Source of the DNA: Acanthaster planci
Lineage: Eukaryota > Echinodermata > Asteroidea > Valvatida > Acanthasteridae
Direction: 5' to 3'
Length of the DNA stretch: 64,000 bases
Assembly: GCF_001949145.1 (NCBI RefSeq)
Contig: NW_019091518.1
Span: forward strand, 397,980 to 461,979
Shown: in pieces, positions 1 to 12,543 of the stretch
Layout: every line of letters starts with the position of its first letter
Position numbering within the stretch: the stretch's first letter is position 1
Notes under the pieces: model-generated
The model's database searches: none
Seen by the model: only the letters and a program-made list of their open reading frames with translations
Told to the model about the DNA's origin: nothing
Made by a program: the position numbers and the translations under genes

Positions 1-79
1 TTTGTTTGTTTGTTTGTTTGTTTGTTTGTTGGGATGTTGGGGTGTTTGTTGGGTTGTTGGGGTGTTTGTTTGTTTGTTT
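1..79. repeat. TTTG / GTTGGG simple repeat
   Basis: Seven or more perfect TTTG units are followed by degenerate GTTGGGGTG variants and then three further TTTG units. It is cut by the window edge. Confidence 0.9.
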
Positions 80-262
80 GCATGTTTTTAGGTACATGTA
101 CCGGTAGTAATGAGTAATAACAGCAGGGAAGCCCTGCGGATACACAAAAGGTCTGTGTACATGTATGTGCCCATGGAATGGGATTGTTTGCATGCAGGCA
201 ATAATGTTGGTGTGGAGAATTAGAGGTTATTAGTGCAAAGATGCCTTACTTGTTGGCAGGTG

Positions 263-524
263 GGTCATTCCATGAGGTTGGAGCACAATTTGTGATGGTG
301 TCCATTATTATATGGGTTTCGTAAAAATGAACAGCTATTTCCCTGCGTGTGGATTCCAAATTGACATTGTTACACATCTTGCAAGGCTGAATGTACAGAG
401 GTGTGTCATTTTTACACAGTAAATGACCTACTCTACAGGTAAAAGTTACCCATGTAACAAGGACACCATCACAAATTGTGCCCCAACCTCAAGGAGAATT
501 GTGCCCCAACCTCAAGGAATGGCC
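263..524. mobile_element. Foldback (MITE-like) element with 6-bp target-site duplication
   Basis: The left arm beginning GGTCATTCCATGAGGTTGG and the right arm ending CCTCAAGGAATGGCC are inverted copies of about 40 bp. The arms also share the inverted block around ACAATTTGTGATGGTGTCC. The element is flanked by the identical hexamer CAGGTG at 257-262 and 525-530. The right arm contains an extra tandem copy of an ATTGTGCCCCAACCTCAAGG block, absent from the left arm. There is no coding capacity. The superfamily is not identified. Confidence 0.75.
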
Positions 525-957
525 CAGGTGTACAAGTGAAGCCAATGGGCAAGTTGAAGAATGCATGTTTGAATGTGGTGCCACCACAGTAGAGGTGCCC
601 CCTTGGTTAGGTTTATTAAAACAAATAGGGAAACAATGATTTCCAATGCAGCTTGTATTGAAGGAATACGTTGTACGCGTGTTTCCATTCAAAATTTACA
701 CAGCATGCATGTACAATGTGCACTGAGTACTGAGCAACATGAAAGGAATTTAACTCTACTGCTGACAGTCTGACGTTATCATACTCTTTGCCGTCACGCT
801 CAAAGTAATGCACGGCTTTCAGAGAATGTCATCCCTGCGCACTGCATGTTAGGAAAATGAGCGCTGAGGACCCCACAAATATCGACACGTTTGAGCAGAT
901 TTGAAGAATTTGAATTGACAAGATGTGTGTGTTTGGCCTGTGTGAATGTACATGTAG

Positions 958-3900
958 GTGAGCTTTTCCATGGATTGTCTCCATAATGTCAATGTGGACG
1001 GGAAGTATGACATCACAGTGACATCGTTAGACTCTGGAATGTCAGTCAAAAAGTCACACCACACTCAAAGTGAGTCCATCCACTTTCCTCTTGTTTGTCA
1101 AGTTCTGCCATATATTCGGATATTGGATCGCACACCGAGTATCTTTGGAGTTAGATATTTGAAACAAAATGTACAGAGACAGAAATGGAAAAAGGCTTTT
1201 TTTTTGTAACTTGAAATTGCATTCCAAAGTGTTCTTTCATGGTGTTAGGAGAAATTGAAAGGCAGCTGGTTGATTGGCCCAGCAGCACGGTTAAATATTA
1301 CTTCTGCCCCCTTTTGTCCAATCCCACTCCACTCACATTTTCTTAGAACACAGTGCTTCATTAGTGTCACGACTCAGGAGGTAACATCCATAAATGTAAA
1401 GCTAGAAATTGAAGAGAGGAGAATGGGACCTAGACATTCCCTTAAAATAAACAGTCCAAAGCTGACTACTTAATGGGTGTGCTGCGTGCACTGAAGAGGC
1501 CGCCATTGTAGCCCTGTGCTGACCCATGCGTGCCGTTCATCCATTAACTTTTAGGAAGCGATGCATGCATGCCTCCAGTCACAGTTATACCTTCAGATGA
1601 ATGGACAATTGTGATCATTTTGTCTGGGTACAAATGCCAGGGTCACCTCGCCAGAAATTTACATCATTTACATTTGAAAAACATGCACACTCAATACACT
1701 TACTTGAGGGCACCTCTAGATTGAAACTCAAGTCAATCTAGAGTCAGACAGTTTTTCTACAAAGTGTAGATGTAATTGTTTGCCTGGTTTTTCTCTTCCA
1801 GACTGCTATGAGAGACCTGAAGTGGAAGGTTGCCTTGTTGTCCGAGGTGAGAATGCCTTTTTCCACTTACCTTTGTCTCTTCATCATGGTTTGGGGAGCA
1901 TCCCCCCCTCCCCTTCCAAGTCCCCTGACCAAGTCTTTACACCCATATCTGTTTGACCTCTTTCTGCCGGAGGTCACATAAACACGCTCTTGCTGTCTGT
2001 ATTCACAGGCAAATTAGAACATCAATCGTGCCTCAACCCCCATGTTTGCTAACATTTAAGTGCGCCGATCACCCATCTGTTCTGTACACAATACACATAG
2101 TCTGAAACTTCTGTGGAGGCAGACCGTACGGTGAATTTGATCTTTGACGCTTATCACAGCCCACTGTGATCAATACTACATGTAGCATTGCTCCCTCGTA
2201 GTGCTGGGGATAGTATTGAAAAAATAGTGTATAGGTTGCCGTAAAGAAATCCACACTGTACAAATAAATAAGATACCGAGTATATCTTTTTACTTTTGCC
2301 GTACAAGCAGATCCCGAGTTTCAAAATTCAAACCTTTTGGCCCAAATAAAACTATCCACAAATGATCAAATTTGGAAGACAGTCTGGATGTGGGCTGACA
2401 CCAGCCTTGGATGCAGATTTATGTACAAAAAGGTTTGATTTTGTACGAGAACAGATACATCTGTACACAAGGAAAGAGGTTGAGAGGAGGAAAGCCTTTC
2501 ACCCTTTGCCTGTAAGTGTGGTCTTGTTCGTCTGATCCAGAAAGTAGTGGCCATTTTGTCAAGTACGGTATTCAATAATTTCATAGAGCCACTAAGCACA
2601 TAAAGTTTCTGTTCCAAAGATGCTTGGTTACTGGCTAAAAAGTCATACACTACTCACTTTTTTGTGTGAGTGGTTTCCTGCTAAGTTTACTAAGTAGATG
2701 ACTTTTCTCGGCAGTATTTTGGGCTTGATAGACACCCTGGGAAATTAGCACCTTCCTTTCGATATTTGGTAATCTGAAATGAGGGAGAAAGGGTACCAGA
2801 ACCTAGAAATGTGATATGAAGTTGTTCAAGCAAGCCTTATTCATTGCTTAGACTCCACAAAATCTCTTTGTCTAGCAAGTCTTCTTGACGTGCACCATTT
2901 ATGAGGTTTCCTTCATTTATAGTCCTTTTTAGGGATTTGGTACTTTGGTCTCTAGTTTATCATTGTTCCTATGATATTTTTGATATTTTGATCATTTTGG
3001 TATTTTCGATCTTGACCCACAGACTGCGTTAAGGATGGTTGCCGTGGGGGTGTTCGTAAGTGTTTATTAGCTCTTTGAAAGTAACTAGCCCCCATCAAGT
3101 TCTATTCATAAATACCATAGATAGTTTAGCCATTCCTATCGATTGAAAGCCCTCCATGCAGCTATTTTTTAAATGGTTTATAAAGCACCGGCTGGCTCAT
3201 TGCGTTCTGCGTCACCCCACATAGTTAGCACCACACTTACATCAGCCTCCATATAACTACGCACAGTAGGCATATGCATGTACCATAAACATGGATGGTG
3301 CTTAAAACAATTGGAGTGAAATTGTTGAACCAAAGCATCGATGCAACTAATGTGTGAGTCACAGTGAGGCCATTATTGCATCAATGCCCCTGACAAGGTC
3401 TTAAATTCTAGTTTAAGTCCAGCCAAGCACATATTTATTTCCATTCCTAGTACCCTTGGAGTCAGAAAGTCAAAGCAAGTTTAAACATGACGAATTTCCA
3501 ATGATTTCTAACTAGCATCATCCGATGATTGGATACCTCCACATCCGAAGGCACACGCAGTTTATGAGGATCACATGTGGAAAGTGAGAGTGGAGTTTTA
3601 TGTCTATCCTGGAAACTTTTGGTTGACATATCGTGTCAACTTGTACGTGTACTCTAATCATTTGGGTACGTTTACTCCTATATTCTCACACCTTGTCGAC
3701 TCGAATGGCTCGGTGAGTAATTTGTCAATGTTTTTAATTCAGTCAGGCTGCTGAGTTTCTTTTAAGCATCATTTAAATGTGTGAAGTCTTTTTTTAAGAA
3801 ACTTTAGAAACTCGTTCCAATCTGATCTGTGCTCCCGGACAACAAGGTTTCTGTATTGCTGACTCTTTGCTTAACCTTAAATAATATTTGAATCAATCAT

Positions 3901-6900
3901 AAGGCCTTGACAGATCCAAACACAAGTTGGAATGGAACATTGATGAAGCACTGCATTTGTCATTTCACTTGTATTGCTTCTGCTTTTAAGACTGATGATT
4001 GATAGAAATGTAACACTTTCACTGACTCATATCCATTGTAATTCAAACCAAGGTTTTTCAGCATTTTGATAAATGTGTGTATGAGGCTGTACACTACAAC
4101 CACTATTTCCTAGTCAAGACCCCTTAAGACCATCACAAAACTTCAGACCATCAAAAGACTTTAGACCATCACAAGACTTTAGACCATCACAAGACCAACA
4201 CGAGTCAAGACCTCTGAATTTGAGTCACAAATTATTCCATCGATTATCAACATAAGCATTCCTTTATCATTGTTCTTCCCGTTACAGTACTTGCGACTTA
4301 TGAATTGTCTCGACTAGACATTGCCGTTAGTACATTACATGAAATGCCCAATTTGTTCACGACGAGTGTGCCTTAATGGCTTTAGTGCACTGTGCGGTTC
4401 GTGGCTGATTCAGGATGTGCAGTGAAAAAAGAAGTTCCTGGCAGAAGAACCTGACCCGGAAGCTCCGGCTGAAATGAGCACGGCTAAATTGCAAATAAGG
4501 CCGTGTCCGGAACAAGCCTCCAGAGCTACGGCTTGGTCTGTTTTCTGCCCGTTATTTCCATTTCCAATGGAGTGACGACCCAGACCCAGCTCAAGACAAC
4601 AGGTCGGGATGCTGCCTATTAAGCTAGACACCGTTGTGTTCATGTAGTGTCAAGGCTTTTATCAGATCTGTTGCAGCACTCATCTCCTTTTGTGTATTTC
4701 CTCACAGTCTGGGCCTATTTTTCATGAGTTTTGGAACGTGACGCCTGGAAAGATATCAAGCGAAGGTGAGTGATACATTTCTTTCAAGGTTTTCATCTTA
4801 GGTCCGCATGGTAGAGATCTCGTGAGGATGTGCCATTGCATGTGGTGCCTACACAGCATACATGCACTTTGATGTGTTGCAACACACGTTCTTAGCAATG
4901 CTGAGCAGTTAGCACAGATGCTGTGCTTACTATAGCAGAAACATGTTACTGTGTAAGTGCTATGTCACAGCTTAGATGAGCTGATGCTTTCCTGCACATG
5001 TAGTGGAGATGTTACATTGTTACCTCTACAATGGGAGACTTTGAGACACTTGGTGGCGACAAACATACTGGTCCTTTTGACTAGTTCTGAGCATGCTCAC
5101 ATTGTTCTGAGCATGCTCAATACCTTGAAGAAGGACTGATATGCGTGCTGCCACCAGTGTTTCAAAGTCTCCTGTATCGTCATATGCAACATTTTTCCTT
5201 GAGGTTAAGCCTTGAGGTTAATGGTTTGTAGGAAGTTAGATTGTACATAATCTTTATTGATTAGCCTGCATTCTGTCTTCTTAAAAACCACTCTTGGGCT
5301 TAAAAACCACTACTGGGTTATTTTGTGCTTGAGTGAATTCATGCGTTTGAAGGACCGCAATTCAAAGGAAACCCAGCCAATGCTTGATGCATCGAATACG
5401 ATGTACGCTTCACCCAGGGACCTTCCCTTGCTGTTCCTACAGGTCAAAATTTACTCAGGAGATGCAGTTCAAGTGAAGTCAGAAGATGTCGTCATAATGG
5501 AACCGACGACCGTCAGCAGCACCGTGGAACCAACCAGTCCAACCACACCTCCAACATCACACTCAACCAACGGTGTGTATGTGTGTGTAAATGCAGGCTT
5601 AGACTTTCTGACTTGGCTGATAGACAGCTTGAAGCTATGATCTCCAGTTGTGAACTTGAGAGGGCGCTATAATATATAGCCTTGCTACCTGCTTGTCCCA
5701 TGTGTTGATTGGCTGTTAGTTGTACATGTAGACTATCGCTGCATGCTTACCACATGTACAAAGGAAGTTGAGTTAAAGGTAGCTGGTGCCCAGTGTTTAC
5801 CTCTTTGGCTGTAGGCTTCCACAGTTTCCCTGCAGTTTGATTTTCAGGTCAGATTAGGTAACCCTCTGTAAGTCGTACAAAAATCTAGAAATTCAAGAAC
5901 ATTTTTATTCATTGCCCCGGCTTCACTGTCCGCGGAAATCTGTGGGTGTATTTTTTGTGTCCTTGGGCAAGACAGATTATTGTTTACTTCCCGCTACCAC
6001 CACTTTGTCACCGGGAATAAATCATGGATACCACGGCAGAGATGGTTATTAGGGTCAGTGTGGGCAATAGACTATCCCCAGGTTGTATACCCACCCCCAG
6101 CTGAGATGGCGTCAGGAATGCTTCATGGGTACCATGGGTGGGGATCGTAACACCTCGAGTGGCGGTAAACACATCACCACAGGAAGGCGAGTGGTGAATC
6201 GCTTCTGTGTAAAAGAATCAGAGATATCAGCGCAACATATGATGAATCTTCCAAACTTCAAGTCAGGACTACCCACGGTGCTGAGTCTCAAGCCTAGGTC
6301 GAAGTTGTTTAAAACAAGGTTTGTTTTTGTCACCGTTGATTCCTTGAACTTTGCAGTGGGGGAACCAAAATCTGGACTCAACATTCCAATAGCGGCACTG
6401 GCGGGGATAGGCGTGGGTGTTTTTGTGGCTGTCCTGCTTGTAGCTCTACTGGTGATATGGAAAGTGAAAATAAGCAAACGGGAGCCATTCAGCCGTGGGG
6501 GTAATTTCACCGATGGAGTCATGCCATACTCGGATGAGACGTCCGATCCCACCAACAACATGCTTCACAGCGAGGGTGAGTGTACAGCAAAATTTTGGCA
6601 AGTGACACTTTGCCATTGTAATGTTGAACCCGTCCGATCTTGGATTGCATTATTGAAATCAAACACAAATCTAATCAATATGTGTTCATGGCTCCCCAAA
6701 TGTTTGCACGGAACTAACATTTCTAAGCTCGCCCAAGTTTTGTTTAAAACTACATGTTCATCAGCAATATCTGTCAAATGTTTGATTTCTACATGCAGCA
6801 TTCAAGGCACTGTAGGACTTGACTATATTTAAGCCATTTTGGATTCATACAATTTCTTACGCATTGGTTTGATTACAAACAAAATAGCAAAATAGCAAAG

Positions 6901-8315
6901 ATTGTGGGGTTATTCAATTTCTTACTTGTAACCAAAATGTCCACTGAATGCTTCAACACTTAAACTTAGGCTGTGAGTCTCACCACACATTATTGTGAGT
7001 CAATCTTGCGTAATTGAATATTTGAATATTCAAGCTTTCTATCAATTAAATATTCGCTTGTACTAAATACTCACAAAAGCAGAAATAATATATGTATGTC
7101 CGTACCTGATTTCAGGCGGGGGTTCATCCCCTGGTTTCCAGATGGAGTGGCGGTAGTCCAGCTGATATGTACTCCTGCTTGGTGATTTATTCCTAAATCC
7201 CAGAAATATCAAATGCCACGAAAAGCAACTAAGAAGCACAAAACAAACCAACCTTGAAATAAAGTAATTGTTTGGGCATATGCATCAGATGCCTGCAAGG
7301 AATACTTTGAAATATGTGCTTCACATGCAATTTTGTTACCAAAGAGATGATTTTTTTGTCTTTTTAGTTTCACCTCTAATACTCTATTTCAATATACATT
7401 TGAAGCTACCATATTTGAATATTTGATGAACCATCAAAAGGCCAAGTATTTGAAGGTAGGTTGGTTAGCCCTAGTTCCAAAATACTCATACCAACTCATA
7501 CTTTCTGCTCATTGAATGTACATAATGCATATATATATGCTATTAACCCTAACCCTCCTCAATCCTTCACCTGTTGGAGGACTGAGGAGTGTTAGGGTTA
7601 ATGTGCAGCCTCTAAGTTAAATTGTGAGAGTAGGACGCAGCATTTATGATACCATAAAAATTCTGTTTAGGGTAATTATTTACAATGGTACATGGATACC
7701 AATGTACCGGTATATGTAAAAATAACATATGTACGTGAATTTGTATTTACACATTCACTGGTAATACTACTATAGGGAACCAGGCTTAGGGGACCGGCAT
7801 TGGGCACGATAATAGATTCTTCATTTCTCTCTCCCCGTTTACAGTGTGTATGTTCTTCTTCATTTAATAGCCATGCCACTGGAAATGCTTTTGGCTGAAG
7901 GATACGTTGGGATAAGTCCAAACTATCTAGCTGCCTCAAGTTTGTTAATCCAAATATCCAAGTTACAGAAAGAAATGGAAGGATGGTCTTACAAAGCCGG
8001 TTTTTATGAGCCGTCTTTTTGATGGGGTTACCGCCAAGGCTTTCTAAATGTCGACACTGAAGTTAAAATGCAATCGGTACTGTTTCCTTTCAACTTTCAG
8101 CAGACAGAGGCGCCGTGCAGGGTGTCTACCCGTCACCTTACGCCAGCTCCCCTTATCGGATGGACGGCGGCGCAGGAGAGGAGTTTGGCTGCGGTGATTC
8201 CTGTGTCTGTGACAACGACCTTAGGATACACAAAGTGGACTTTAGTAAATTGGACTTGATTGATCTCAACCATGCTGACCTGGGTTCTGTGGCACCTTCG
8301 GGAATCACAGTGTGA
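958..8315 (+). CDS. Single-pass (type I) membrane protein, 3' part of gene, unrecognised family
   Basis: Exons I can support: 958-1069, 1802-1846, 3561-3712, 4708-4765, 5443-5572, 6357-6575 and 8101-8315 (stop TGA 8313-8315). Phases join correctly from 958 to 4765 (0-1, 1-1, 1-0, 0-1) and from 5443 to the stop (0-1, 1-1). A phase 1-to-0 exon between 4765 and 5443 appears to be missing and I could not find it. The extracellular part is beta-strand-like (KYDITVTSL; alternating hydrophobic runs in 3561-3712) with cysteines in NCYERPEVEGC, suggesting an FN3 or cytokine-receptor type fold such as the IL-17 receptor ectodomain, but this is only a resemblance. Next come a Thr/Pro/Ser stalk (5443-5572), a TM helix (6357-6575, IPIAALAGIGVGVFVAVLL, then basic KVKISKR) and a tail with Tyr/Pro motifs and a Cys cluster. 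The protein ends ITV, which fits a class II PDZ ligand. No SEFIR or other signalling domain is present in the tail. Confidence 0.72.
4127..4196. repeat. 18-bp tandem repeat, about four copies
   Basis: The unit AGACCATCACAAGACTTT starts at 4127, 4145, 4163 and 4181 with a few substitutions. It lies in an intron of the + strand gene. Confidence 0.85.
6357..6575 (+). CDS. Transmembrane exon of the + strand membrane protein
   Basis: The acceptor TTTGCAG ends at 6356 and the donor GTGAGT begins at 6576. With one nucleotide carried from exon 5443-5572 the frame reads VGEPKSGLNIPIAALAG and then a hydrophobic helix ending VIWKVKISKR. The basic cluster after the helix sets a type I orientation. The rest of the exon is acidic and Ser/Thr-rich cytoplasmic sequence (SDETSDPTNN). 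Confidence 0.85.
7542..7602. repeat. 61-bp palindrome with ATTAACCCTAACCCTCC arms
   Basis: The left arm ATTAACCCTAACCCTCCTCA and the right arm (inverse) TGAGGAGTGTTAGGGTTAAT pair with one mismatch or bulge around a short loop. It is a likely MITE relic inside the intron between the TM exon and the last exon. Confidence 0.7.
8101..8315 (+). CDS. Last coding exon of the + strand membrane protein, with NAGNAG acceptor
   Basis: The acceptor region reads TTTCAGCAG before ACAGAGG, so splicing after either AG keeps the frame and differs by one residue (Ala-Asp versus Asp at the junction). The exon encodes VYPSPYASSPYRM, a Gly-rich acidic stretch, FGCGDSCVC and a KVDFSKLDLIDLNHADL segment, ending GITV then TGA. 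Confidence 0.85.
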
Positions 8316-11300
8316 GAGAAATTAATAACATCTACATGTACATGTAGGTCAGAACAAACAGTGTGGTGGCAAATATTACGAAGATTATGTTCATGATTTA
8401 TTTGAGACTGGAAAACAACATGTTGGAAATAACCTTGGCAAGTAACTAAAGTCCCTCATCAGTCTTGGATGGAACAAAGACTAGCAAGCCTCCTTCAAGT
8501 CTTGATGTGTCATTCTTTAAAGGAAAAAAAAAGTGAAAATGTTGTTGATTTTCAGTTGAAACAAGGTCTTTAGCCACTTCCTGCCGGGGACTCCGGGATC
8601 GGTTGGTTTATATTGGTGGCCGGGGTCTCTGAACTCGGACAAAGGAAAGAGGGCCCTGTAACAAAAGACCGTACTCCGAACAAAAGACCGTACTCCGAAC
8701 AAAAGACCAGGCTGCTGGGCATGACCGGCATTTTTCACTCTCAAAAGTGGTGATAATCCAGCGTTATTTTGAAACCGTATACCAGGGTTTGGGGCATTGA
8801 AAGCGAGTGGATTACCACCGGGGACAAAAGCTCTCCACCACCGCAGCGATCAGCCACACAGCACCGCTGCATGCTAATCTGGCCCCTATTGAAAAGAGGT
8901 CAGCAGTGCACTGAGCCAGGTTCGTGAACAAAAGAGAGTTATACAGCACCTCACAATCTGGGCTCTGTTTACAAGGCTGCTGGCCTGGCTGAAATACTCG
9001 GGCGTCAATAAAGGTCACCTGTCAACTTAGAGTAGTGCCTACAGATTACTTGGTGCGGCTATAAACGACCCTTAAATGAAATGAATTTTTGAAGGATTTT
9101 GAAAAAGGAAAAAAATGATAGTCATGCCGGCCCAGCATCATCAACATTGAAAAATGCCGCGGCATGAAGTGGTTAAAAGCCTGATTGCATAAGTCGATCA
9201 TAAGTGTCGTTGTAAAAACATTTCAAAAGGTGCAAAACTGTAAATTATATAGTAAACAGAATGTGCAGTTTTATCATTGCATGCCTTTACCTGAATAATT
9301 TAGTGGAACTATAGCTGGAAATAAATAACGAGTACTTCACCCTAAGCCCTTTTTTGTAAATATTGGGTCCACCCTTGCTGAAAGCAGCAAAGCTGGTCAA
9401 GCTTCAAAGTCAATTCCATGCCCATCATTCAATCCGACTTTTGAGCATTCATTGTTTTTTTAACTTGCAGAAGTTATGATCAATCAGCAAAATGGTTTTT
9501 ACAATTGTTTTTTAGAGATTATGTGCCACTATTAATTTCATTCTCCTTTCAGAGAAATTTGTAATCTGAAGTATATTCCTCTCATGTAGCTGGTCAGGGT
9601 GCAATTGTACAAAAGTGAATTCCTTTTTGATGCTTATTCATTGTAAAGTTGGCGAGTGCAGGGAAAGTGTATTAAAGATTACATGAAGATTACCATGGTA
9701 GGATTCCTCCTGTTTAAACTGGAACAGTCATTGCAGGCACCTTGATTTTAATCTTTCACCTTTGTGGTAACTTTGTCATTCTATCTGGCTTGTAGATTTC
9801 TGATATCTTACCGTCTGCATGAGTGTAGTCGGGTTCACAATGAAGATTACAGGTTTTCAGTCACAAGGTCAATTAAGGCCAAAATTTCATCTTAAGATGA
9901 TTTTCGACCTTTTGCTTTAATTATCTTTTTTTGATTGTTGGGTAGTTCAAAAAGAAAACTGCTATATGCGGAATTACCAAAAATCAGTTTAACGTGAAAG
10001 TTGTGTTACTTTCCTAAGCATTATGTCTCTTGTCTTTGCCACTATTGCTCATATTTTTATAACTATTAGAATTAAATGGGCATGTTCTTACTCCAGAAAT
10101 AATCTGTATATTTACACGAGAGTTGAAGTTTTGATCCTATCTATTTTTGTGCTGCTTCAAGTTTATTGTGCACTGAGCATTTTTATCATACTTTGAAGTC
10201 TTGTTGAGCTGGATTTTATTTGCCAAATTCACAGTCATTCATTGTTGCCTCTGCATTTATGTGGGTGCTGTAAAATTTCTTGTATTTCTTGTTTAAAGAT
10301 GTGAGAGATGTACAGGTGCAGTCTTGTTTATGAACAATTAAAATGCTTTACCCAAATCAAGATGCGCTGTTTTTGCAGTTTAAGTAACTCGGTGCACAAC
10401 CTGGACCAAAAAAGAACAAACAACAAAAAAAACGGGAACTTTTCCATGTGGATTTGAGTTTTGTGTTATGATAAACAGCCTTTTGAAGTACAGAAAACTC
10501 ACATTAGAGATGGAAAATATGAAAGATATCAAACACCTCACAAATAACTCGTTACATTCGCGTTTTACACTTCAAAAAGAATTGAGAAGCTGTCATTTCA
10601 TAATTGTACTGGCAGTCAAAGGTGAATTTAAATGAACAATTTATTCATATGAACACACTAAAATTCTGTTACACTGTGGATCACTGCTAAATAAGTATGT
10701 ACTGGATACACTTAATTAGGCTTTACGGATGAATTTCACATCAAATATTTCAAACATCCACCAGGAAAGTCCCTAAGAATTTCCATTTCATAACGCAATA
10801 AAAGCAATCTTCACTGCAGCTAATATCATGCCATATGAACTCGGAGGGCTCCTCACCTCAAGGCACAAATGATCTATCTACGCTGCACTTCGCAAATAAA
10901 ATGAAAGGGAATTCAATTTCACCTGAAACTTCACCTGAGTTAAGATACAAGTCATAAAAAAGAATTGAAAATCAAGAGATCCTGAAGCAAATGATTAAGT
11001 TTCACTTGAGGTGAATGAGGCCTGTCATTTCCCTGGTAAGCAGTAAACTGTGCAATATAAGTACATACACTTTCACTGGTTCCCTACTGACCTTGCAAGG
11101 TACCAGAAAGGGCAGCTATATGTTTACTGTTGCATTACTTAAGTTCTTGTCCTGGGATTAGAGGTATGATTTGAACAGCTTGAGTTGCCGTTGTACATTA
11201 TGTGCACTGACATGGGCAACAATATAACCCACAATGCTTTGCACCTCTTTAGCTGTGGTGTGCTTCACAAAATTCTGTGAATACGAGGACTGGGGTAATT

Positions 11301-12543
11301 AACCAACAAATATTACTTCCCTGGTATGTATGTGTGCCAATCCCTAAATGCATCAACCTCTCAAGTACACCAGTGAAACGTGTAGTGCCTTGCACTAGTT
11401 CTTGGAAAATAGCATAGCACAAATAGCCTGAAAGGATCAAGAAAAAATGAAAATAACAGTAATACGACAGCTAATACACGAGGCACATAACCATGTAAAA
11501 ATATTCTCAAAATGTATAAATTCCAGTAATTCTACGTGATAAATATAAAATAGAGCTACAAGATAATATGAAAATGCAAAATACAGAGAGAACAAGTATA
11601 AAAATATTGATTAATCGTGTACAGTGAGAAATGTATGACATAAAAATGCCCGTAATATTTCCTTCTGAAAGACGCAGTGTACACTGTTATGTCCACGAAA
11701 TATTGAGTTGTTACAAAGTGTGTACAGTACGTAAAATATGGCTTTCCTCGTCTAGCCACTCGAAGTTGACGACTCACTGAAACTCTAGTGGATAAGAGGT
11801 ACGGGTAACTTCAAAAATTCAACTATTTGTGCCCTGAGTGATCAACAAAGTATGTGCATTGTGAAAACACTACAAATCACACACTGAAGATTGAACAGGC
11901 TTACTTCTTAAATATGCAAGAAATGTGCAGACTGAAATATTTAAGCAGAAAATATCAGAGAAAGCAGACCGTACTGTACATCAGCTTTTCAGATTTGGAC
12001 ACGAAGATTGGGTCTATGACTTCCTTTGAATGGCATCAAGTTATGATCAATTTAAAAATGGTTCTAAGCGTAATTATTCACCTGTTTCAAATTTCCTTAA
12101 GACTAAAAACACCAAATAAGCTTCTTTGATTGCAGCAAATACATTTCAAACTTGCAACATCATCTCAAGCACCAAATGCAATGCAAAGTAGAACTAAACG
12201 TACGTGTACATGAACGTCCTTGTCACTTCTTTTGCTGGCTTGTGTTTTATTAAGACTGGCCATTTGACGGATTTTCTCAAGTTTTTAGGAATAGCTGATA
12301 AATATGGAGATCTTGTAAAAAACAAAAAAGAACCCAAACCACGGCGTGTTTTGATCAAATTTATTTAGAACAAATTTGGGGGATATTTTAGTTGAATTAA
12401 ATATTCCAACCAATTCCAAAATCCCAAATGAATTTCGGTTGGCTTATACAGCATTACAGAGCTGAATTACGCAGACCATTCTGAACTATCCCAGTGGAGG
12501 GTTAATGCGAGCCCACCAACACCTGGCTTGTTTGTTTCCCGTT
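8316..12543. other. Convergent intergenic region (3' UTRs of the + strand gene and of gene A)
   Basis: Both flanking genes end here, so the stretch should hold the 3' UTRs of each. A minus-strand AATAAA at 12360-12365 lies about 180 bp past the gene A stop and could be its polyadenylation signal. I see no credible coding exon. A 19-bp tandem repeat lies at 8660-8708. Confidence 0.55.
8660..8708. repeat. 19-bp tandem repeat, 2.6 copies
   Basis: The unit AACAAAAGACCGTACTCCG is at 8660-8678 and 8679-8697, then AACAAAAGACC at 8698-8708, with no mismatches. It is just downstream of the + strand stop codon. Confidence 0.9.

Larger units (their letters stand above)
1..957. other. Left-edge non-coding DNA, probably an intron of the + strand membrane-protein gene
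   Basis: I see no convincing exon here. It begins with a TTTG microsatellite and contains the foldback element at 263-524. A good acceptor (polypyrimidine-poor, ending ATGTAG) sits at 956-957 just before the first recognisable + strand exon, so this stretch is most simply an intron of that gene, whose 5' part lies off the left edge. Confidence 0.5.

Noticed and set aside
7542-7602. CCCTAACCCT could be interstitial telomeric repeat
   Set aside because: Only about one and a half units are present and they sit symmetrically at the ends of a palindrome, so a MITE relic explains it better.
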